This document shows positions 6,596-10,172 of a DNA stretch of 10,172 nt, one piece after another; the stretch's first letter is position 1, and every line of letters starts with the position of its first letter. Source of the DNA: CAYOLL01 sp964404765 [NCBI: uncultured Gemmatimonadota bacterium] (GTDB taxonomy: Bacteria > 4572-55); contig CAYOLL010000118.1 of assembly GCA_964404765.1 (NCBI GenBank), positions 8,592-18,763 on the forward strand, read 5' to 3'. A program made the position numbers and the translations under genes. The notes under the pieces were generated by a model, which had not been told where the DNA came from, did not search any database, and was given only the letters and a program-made list of their open reading frames with translations.

Positions 6596-7936
6596 TTATT
6601 CGATCTTACGAATCAACTGCTGCCAAGTGGACAGATCGGTTTCGGTCGGTTCATTTTCGGTATGAATTAACCGATATGGGTCGGCTCCGCCGGTCAGAAA
6701 CCAGAATTTGCGGGATTTTTCGTAGTAGCTCCAGATTTCGTGGGGCGCCTCGTCAGATGCATCGGCGTGGGTCTCAATATCGTCCGGCTGGCCAAATCGA
6801 ATCAAGATCCGCCCGGCATCCGTTTCCCAGCCAGTCTTTTGGGGCGTTGTGAAACGCTCCTTAGCCAGACGCACCCGCCGGACAATTTCCAGTAAAAACT
6901 CATTTTCCGGAGTGGCCGGGTTTGCATCACGATCACGCCAGAAATCATGACAAAATTGGAGTTTACCGGTCGGATTTAGCCGGTCAAAATGCGCTAAATC
7001 GTTTTTGTCGCCAAAATATTGGATTAAGAGTCGCTGCCGATTTAAGTCGTCTACCAGCGCTTGTAATCCCTCCGGTTCTCCAATACGAAAGGATTTTTGC
7101 GCTTTGATCTGTTGGAGACCATCGAATATTTCTATTTGCAGTTGATAATCGCCTGTGGCCAACTGGCTGACCGGAAATTTTTGTTGGATCACACAGGTGG
7201 TTCCAGGCTTTTTTAGACTAAGGCTGTCCGGCTCGGCTGCGGGTTTGCCGGCTGAATTCAGGAGGGTAAAAATAATTTCTGCCGGCTGCGCGTCGTCCAT
7301 CAGATTATAAAGCTCGGCGTATAGATAAAGGTCAGGTCGAAAAAGACCAAATTTACGAGATGCGCAGGGATAAATGCGTAGATCGCCTTTGGCAAACATA
7401 GACTGCACCCGGCTGGTATCGGGTTGAATTCGCAGCGCAAGCTCAAGGTCGCTGATGGTCAGCGTTTTGGGTATAGCCGACACCTGAAAATTTGCCTGGG
7501 CGCTGCCGGTTGTACTATTCCACAAATCCAGTATATCAACCAACAAGCTATAATCGCCGGGCTTTAGAAAAAAGGCGGATTGTTGGATAATGCTCCGCTC
7601 GGTTTGACTTTCCGCCTCACTTTTGGCCGGCATTTCCACCCGCAGACGATCTGTGGCCAATGTGTCACCGGTCTGGGTGAGGATGTGGGCGGAGATCTCG
7701 ATCATCGCGATGTAGTCATTATTCCCTTTGGCAACAAAGCGTAATTGACGCGCCGGAATTTCGTAGTATATTTCCTGATAAACAAAGCCTTCATCGCCTT
7801 GAAAAGCGGCGGCGTCGATGTAAAAACGCAAGTCACCCTGACTTGCAAAGGGAAAAGTCTGCGCGTAGCTTGCGCTGAATGGGAAAAGCAGCGCCCAGCA
7901 GAATAAGTATATCGGGAAAGTGTTGGTCAACTTCAT
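6596..7936 (-). CDS. Exported GWxTD-domain protein
   Basis: A 446-residue protein with a signal peptide: a hydrophobic core at about 8-20 and a likely signal peptidase I site after SASYA (A25/Q26). It should be periplasmic or secreted. The C-terminal quarter is a GWxTD domain: GWETDAGRILIRFGQPDDIE begins at G369 and is followed by EIWSYY, FWF and YRLIHTENEP. This order is characteristic of a domain found mainly in FCB-group and related bacteria, whose biochemical function is not established. The preceding part (about 30-290) looks beta-rich, with repeated phrases such as LKPGDYSLLVDILDL and LATGDYQLQIEIFDG that suggest tandem Ig-like modules. No Shine-Dalgarno is visible at ATG 7936. The gene lies upstream of the activator on the same strand, but the 147-bp gap suggests a separate unit. 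It is divergent from the acyltransferase across the paired hairpins. Confidence 0.88.
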   Translation of the reverse strand: MKLTNTFPIYLFCWALLFPFSASYAQTFPFASQGDLRFYIDAAAFQGDEGFVYQEIYYEIPARQLRFVAKGNNDYIAMIEISAHILTQTGDTLATDRLRVEMPAKSEAESQTERSIIQQSAFFLKPGDYSLLVDILDLWNSTTGSAQANFQVSAIPKTLTISDLELALRIQPDTSRVQSMFAKGDLRIYPCASRKFGLFRPDLYLYAELYNLMDDAQPAEIIFTLLNSAGKPAAEPDSLSLKKPGTTCVIQQKFPVSQLATGDYQLQIEIFDGLQQIKAQKSFRIGEPEGLQALVDDLNRQRLLIQYFGDKNDLAHFDRLNPTGKLQFCHDFWRDRDANPATPENEFLLEIVRRVRLAKERFTTPQKTGWETDAGRILIRFGQPDDIETHADASDEAPHEIWSYYEKSRKFWFLTGGADPYRLIHTENEPTETDLSTWQQLIRKIE

Positions 7937-7949
7937 AATGGATTAAATG

Positions 7950-7982
7950 GATATGGCATTTTTCTTTTGGAAATGTCATATC
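7950..7982. repeat. Hairpin A in the divergent intergenic region
   Basis: GATATGGCATTT (7950-7961) pairs with AAATGTCATATC (7971-7982) over 12 bp with a single G-T position. The loop is TTCTTTTGG (7962-7970). The hairpin lies 14 bp upstream of the GWxTD start codon and upstream of the acyltransferase. It is an inverted near-copy of the hairpin at 7999-8032. Confidence 0.75.
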
Positions 7983-7991
7983 TGGCAGGGT

Positions 7992-7996
7992 GAGGA
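7992..7996 (+). promoter_or_regulatory. Alternative ribosome-binding site GAGGA before ATG 8002
   Basis: GAGGA lies 5 nt before an in-frame ATG at 8002, which would add 19 residues to the acyltransferase. By sequence it is the stronger of the two candidate sites. However, the added residues are encoded by the palindromic repeat and lack family features, so I prefer the start at 8059. Use of both starts cannot be excluded. Confidence 0.35.
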
Positions 7997-7998
7997 AA

Positions 7999-8032
7999 GA
8001 AATGACATTACCAAAAGAAGAAATGTCATTTC
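7999..8032. repeat. Hairpin B, inverted copy of hairpin A
   Basis: GAAATGACATT (7999-8009) pairs perfectly with AATGTCATTTC (8022-8032) over 11 bp. The 12-nt loop contains CCAAAAGAA (8011-8019), the exact complement of hairpin A's loop. The reverse complement of this block aligns with 7950-7982 with a few substitutions and a small length difference in the loop flank. The two hairpins are therefore one element in opposite orientations, 16 bp apart. The motif GAAATG-N-CATNNC also occurs three times (7970-7982, 7999-8011, 8020-8032), which could instead be read as operator half-sites. Confidence 0.75.
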
Positions 8033-8053
8033 AGATGAACTATTCTTTTGGAG
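8011..8053 (+). promoter_or_regulatory. Possible RNA switch over the acyltransferase ribosome-binding site
   Basis: TTCTTTTGG recurs at 8043-8051, and its last two bases belong to GGAG (8050-8053), the ribosome-binding site 5 nt before ATG 8059. CCAAAAGAA (8011-8019) in the loop of hairpin B can pair either with this copy, partly hiding the site, or with the same sequence in the loop of hairpin A (7962-7970). The complementarity is seen directly. A regulatory role in the mRNA is inference and requires a transcript that starts upstream of 7950. Confidence 0.35.
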
Positions 8054-8058
8054 ACTCA

Positions 8059-8571
8059 ATGATGAAGCGCTTGATCCGTCGTTTGTTTGGCTGGAAAGAT
8101 GGTTATTCAATCAGTTTTTTTGTGCTGGATTTTTTGTTTAAAAAAGTCTTGCGGCATAATCATCGTGTGCCCTGGCCGATTCATTTTACTTCGCAGGTTG
8201 TTTGCCCGGAACGGGTCAAGTTCGGCAAGGGCTTTTGGCCGGGCGATTCCATGGGTGTTTATATTCAAGCCAATAATGGCGTTGAGATTGGCGATTATAC
8301 GAATATTGCGCCCGGCGTTGGCCTTATCAGCGCCAATCATGATCCGCTGGATAACAGCCGCCATGTGCCGGGCAAGCCGATCAAGATTGGCAGTCATTGC
8401 TGGATTGGCATGAACGCCGTCATATTGCCGGAAGTGGAGTTGGGGGATTATGTAATCGTCGGCGCCGGCGCTGTGGTGACCAAAAGCTTTCCAGGTCATG
8501 TAGTTATTGCCGGCAATCCCGCACGGATTATACGTAATCTTGCTAAACTACCGGACAGCCCGCACAGTTGA
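8059..8571 (+). CDS. Hexapeptide-repeat (left-handed beta-helix) acyltransferase
   Basis: A 170-residue acyltransferase of the LbH family, related to maltose/galactoside O-acetyltransferases and capsule or O-antigen acetyltransferases. It probably transfers an acyl group from acyl-CoA to a sugar. The hexapeptide repeats run from about residue 74 (VEIGDYTNIAPGVGLISANHDPLD) through IKIGSHCWIGMNAVILPEVELGDYVIVGAGAVVTK, to the classic end VIAGNPARIIR (149-159). H94 in SANHDP matches the usual catalytic His. The N-terminus is a basic helix (MMKRLIRRLFGWKDGY) followed by a hydrophobic stretch. I chose ATG 8059 because GGAG lies 5 nt upstream and the family-like sequence begins there. ATG 8002 and GTG 7990 are in-frame alternatives inside the palindromic repeat. 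No other glycan genes are nearby, so the acceptor is unknown. Its 3' end overlaps the convergent nucleotidase gene by 24 bp. Confidence 0.88.
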   Translation: MMKRLIRRLFGWKDGYSISFFVLDFLFKKVLRHNHRVPWPIHFTSQVVCPERVKFGKGFWPGDSMGVYIQANNGVEIGDYTNIAPGVGLISANHDPLDNSRHVPGKPIKIGSHCWIGMNAVILPEVELGDYVIVGAGAVVTKSFPGHVVIAGNPARIIRNLAKLPDSPHS

Positions 8572-10059
8572 ATCTATATATTTGTCAAGGGGATTTGTCG
8601 GCGACGTGTTGAGCGATTTAAGATAGGCAATGACCGGCTCCCGCCAGCTGACATCGGTAAAGTAGCCGCTCGGATCTTGCTTGCCAAATAAAAAATTATC
8701 GCCGCCAATATACATGAAATCGGTCACCAACACCCGGTATGTCCTGTTGAGCTCAATAGGTTTCCCCTTAACCAGAGGCGTTCCGCCCTTGGGCAAGATT
8801 AACCCGCCACAGATCCCACCGCAGCATTTAAAATTGTCAACAATTTCCTGACCGGATAAGTCAGTCATGACTAGCGCGTTATTAAAGGGCAGAAGAGAAT
8901 ATACGTCCCCAATCGTAATCGGACCAGGGTCAATGCCCTGTCGAACACCGCCATAGTTACCGTAGGCAATATCGACGGTTGGATATTGTGACAACCAGGC
9001 ATCCATTACCAGGTTGCGAATAGTCCAGTCGTCCGGCACGCCGTTTTCCGTATAGCCGATTTCTTCCTCAAAAACTTTGTCCACTTGTTTTTGCCAATGA
9101 CTGATGATGTTCGTAATGGATGAATCCGGCGAATATTGATGGGTTTGCTTTTCCTGGTTCATCACCATTTTGGAAGTCGCCGTGACGATAGAGTCTCCAT
9201 CCGCATCAAAAGTCACATCTAACCGGACATAACTTTGCAGGTATTTGCCGCCGCCAATAACATGCACGCCGCTCGGAGTTTTATGAAAAAACTCGTTGCA
9301 GTGACCACTGGTTAAAAGATCAACCCCCAGCGAATCGGCAACAGAAGCCACCCGCTCCCACTCGCCAAAACAGACGTGTCCGACGCCGATAATCATGTCC
9401 ACATTTTCTTTTTGCAGAACCGGAACCCAGCGGCGCAACGTTTCGTCGTATGGTAAAAAATCGAGGGTAGTCACATTGGTGGGAAAGGTGGTCGCCGGCG
9501 TGTTGACGTTCGCAAAACCGATGATACCGATGCGCAAGCCGCCTTTTTCCAGAATTGCGTAGGGCTTAAAGCCCTCAGCCAGATCGCGCGTGCCTTTATT
9601 GACCACGTTGGCTGCGACAAACGGAAACTTGCAGGCGGCCATCCGCTCGCGCAGCAGGTCCAGACCGAAATCGAATTCGTGATTGCCGACTGCGGATAAA
9701 TCGTAGCCCATTATTTGTAAAACTTCAAAGGTCGGCGCGCCTTTAAAAAAAGTTGAAATGGCCGGCCCCGTCCAATTGTCGCCGCCGCTAAGAACCAAAT
9801 AGCGATCACTCGCCGGATCATAACCCTCATCCATTCGCCAACGGGTAAATAGTTCGGCTGCGCCGCCAATCTGACTGCCATCTTTTTCGTGAGAGGGAAA
9901 TAACCAGCCATGCTCATCATTGGTGTAGAGAATAGTCAGTCGTTTGAACGATGAAGATGATTTCTGGGACGACTTCAGATCAGGAGAAACCGGCGGGCGG
10001 CAAGAAAATGCGAGTAATAGCAACAGCAAAAAAGGGCGGTACCTGTCATACATTTTCAT
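8548..10059 (-). CDS. 5'-nucleotidase/UshA-type metallophosphatase lipoprotein
   Basis: A 503-residue exported phosphoesterase, probably releasing phosphate from nucleotides or similar esters in the periplasm. A basic start, six Leu and AFSC (C20) form a loose lipobox, so it should be a lipoprotein. The calcineurin-like domain (about 40-285) has D48/H50 in YTNDEHG, D94 in SGGDN, N126/H127 in GNHEFD, H228 in GVGHVC and H253 in SGHCN. Family comparison places N255 at the last metal-ligand position, where Gln or His is usual. The C-terminal nucleotidase domain (about 330-480) shows YGNYGGVRQGI, GPITIGDVYSLLPFNN and GGDNF, plus an odd three-Cys patch KCCGGICGG (C412, C413, C417). I chose ATG 10059 because AAGGA lies 11 nt upstream and the signal peptide begins there; the ORF opens at 10113. 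The substrate cannot be told from sequence. Confidence 0.9.
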   Translation of the reverse strand: MKMYDRYRPFLLLLLLAFSCRPPVSPDLKSSQKSSSSFKRLTILYTNDEHGWLFPSHEKDGSQIGGAAELFTRWRMDEGYDPASDRYLVLSGGDNWTGPAISTFFKGAPTFEVLQIMGYDLSAVGNHEFDFGLDLLRERMAACKFPFVAANVVNKGTRDLAEGFKPYAILEKGGLRIGIIGFANVNTPATTFPTNVTTLDFLPYDETLRRWVPVLQKENVDMIIGVGHVCFGEWERVASVADSLGVDLLTSGHCNEFFHKTPSGVHVIGGGKYLQSYVRLDVTFDADGDSIVTATSKMVMNQEKQTHQYSPDSSITNIISHWQKQVDKVFEEEIGYTENGVPDDWTIRNLVMDAWLSQYPTVDIAYGNYGGVRQGIDPGPITIGDVYSLLPFNNALVMTDLSGQEIVDNFKCCGGICGGLILPKGGTPLVKGKPIELNRTYRVLVTDFMYIGGDNFLFGKQDPSGYFTDVSWREPVIAYLKSLNTSPTNPLDKYIDSTVRAVR

Positions 10060-10070
10060 TTGTTTTAACG

Positions 10071-10075
10071 TCCTT
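10071..10075 (-). promoter_or_regulatory. Ribosome-binding site of the nucleotidase gene
   Basis: On the - strand AAGGA (10075-10071) lies 11 nt before ATG 10059. The spacing is long, but it is the only purine-rich site here and supports this start over the upstream ATG at 10113 and the downstream one at 10053. The remaining 10076-10172 is AT-rich, and I see no convincing promoter in it. Confidence 0.5.
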
Positions 10076-10172
10076 AGATTTGAGGTTGTTGGGCCATGCG
10101 GCAAAATATTCAACTACCAATTAAATTGACATCACACATAGTTTCATAATTTGTTTTCTATTTGTAAATTAA

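Noticed and set aside
7990-8001. GTG start of the acyltransferase
   Set aside because: No Shine-Dalgarno precedes it at a proper distance; the ATGs at 8002 and 8059 both have one.
7947-8141. 64-residue + strand open frame overlapping the acyltransferase start
   Set aside because: It runs in another frame, is built from the hairpin repeats and the overlapping acyltransferase, has no ribosome-binding site and resembles no known protein.
10060-10113. 18-residue N-terminal extension of the nucleotidase from ATG 10113
   Set aside because: It would bury the lipoprotein signal peptide and skip the AAGGA site that precedes ATG 10059.

Overview
The window carries seven protein-coding genes on both strands and three palindromic or repetitive non-coding tracts. 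There are no rRNA or tRNA genes, no CRISPR array and no transposase. Several traits fit a Gram-negative bacterium of the FCB (Fibrobacteres-Chlorobi-Bacteroidetes) type, for example Calditrichota or KSB1-like lineages. These are an exported GWxTD-domain protein, a 5'-nucleotidase-like lipoprotein with a loose Bacteroidota-style lipobox, a sigma-54 activator with a Fis-type C-terminus, and mostly weak Shine-Dalgarno sequences. This placement is inferred from protein families only.

Left edge (1-140): a 7-bp tandem repeat of unit TTGTAGC runs straight into a 66-bp inverted-repeat element made of two small palindromes, resembling a REP pair (REPIN) or a tiny MITE. The repeat unit matches the outer end of this element. 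Next, on the + strand, come a stomatin/SPFH membrane protein (141-1364) and, 11 bp later, a 359-residue protein I do not recognise (1376-2455). They are probably one operon, and the second product may be a partner of the SPFH scaffold.

Centre (2544-7936, - strand): in transcription order these are an exported GWxTD protein (7936 to 6596), a sigma-54 activator of the NtrC class (6448 to 4961) and a soluble histidine kinase with three GAF-like domains (4892 to 2544). The activator and kinase look co-transcribed, with a candidate promoter just upstream of the activator. The activator's receiver domain has lost the phosphoacceptor Asp and the conserved Lys. The adjacent kinase, which keeps its catalytic motifs, therefore probably does not signal by ordinary phosphotransfer to its neighbour.

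Right (7937-10172): the divergent region between the GWxTD gene and a hexapeptide-repeat acyltransferase (8059-8571, +) holds two hairpins that are inverted copies of each other. Their loops are complementary over 9 nt, and a third copy of the loop sequence overlaps the acyltransferase ribosome-binding site. This is the most unusual structure in the window. The acyltransferase overlaps tail-to-tail by 24 bp with a UshA/5'-nucleotidase-type lipoprotein gene on the - strand (10059 to 8548). The last 113 bp (10060-10172) hold that gene's ribosome-binding site and AT-rich sequence in which I recognise nothing more. No stretch over 300 bp lacks a gene.

I see no defence island or complete mobile element. 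The points most worth following up are the SPFH plus unknown-protein pair, the pseudo-receiver two-component pair, and the paired hairpins at 7950-8051.
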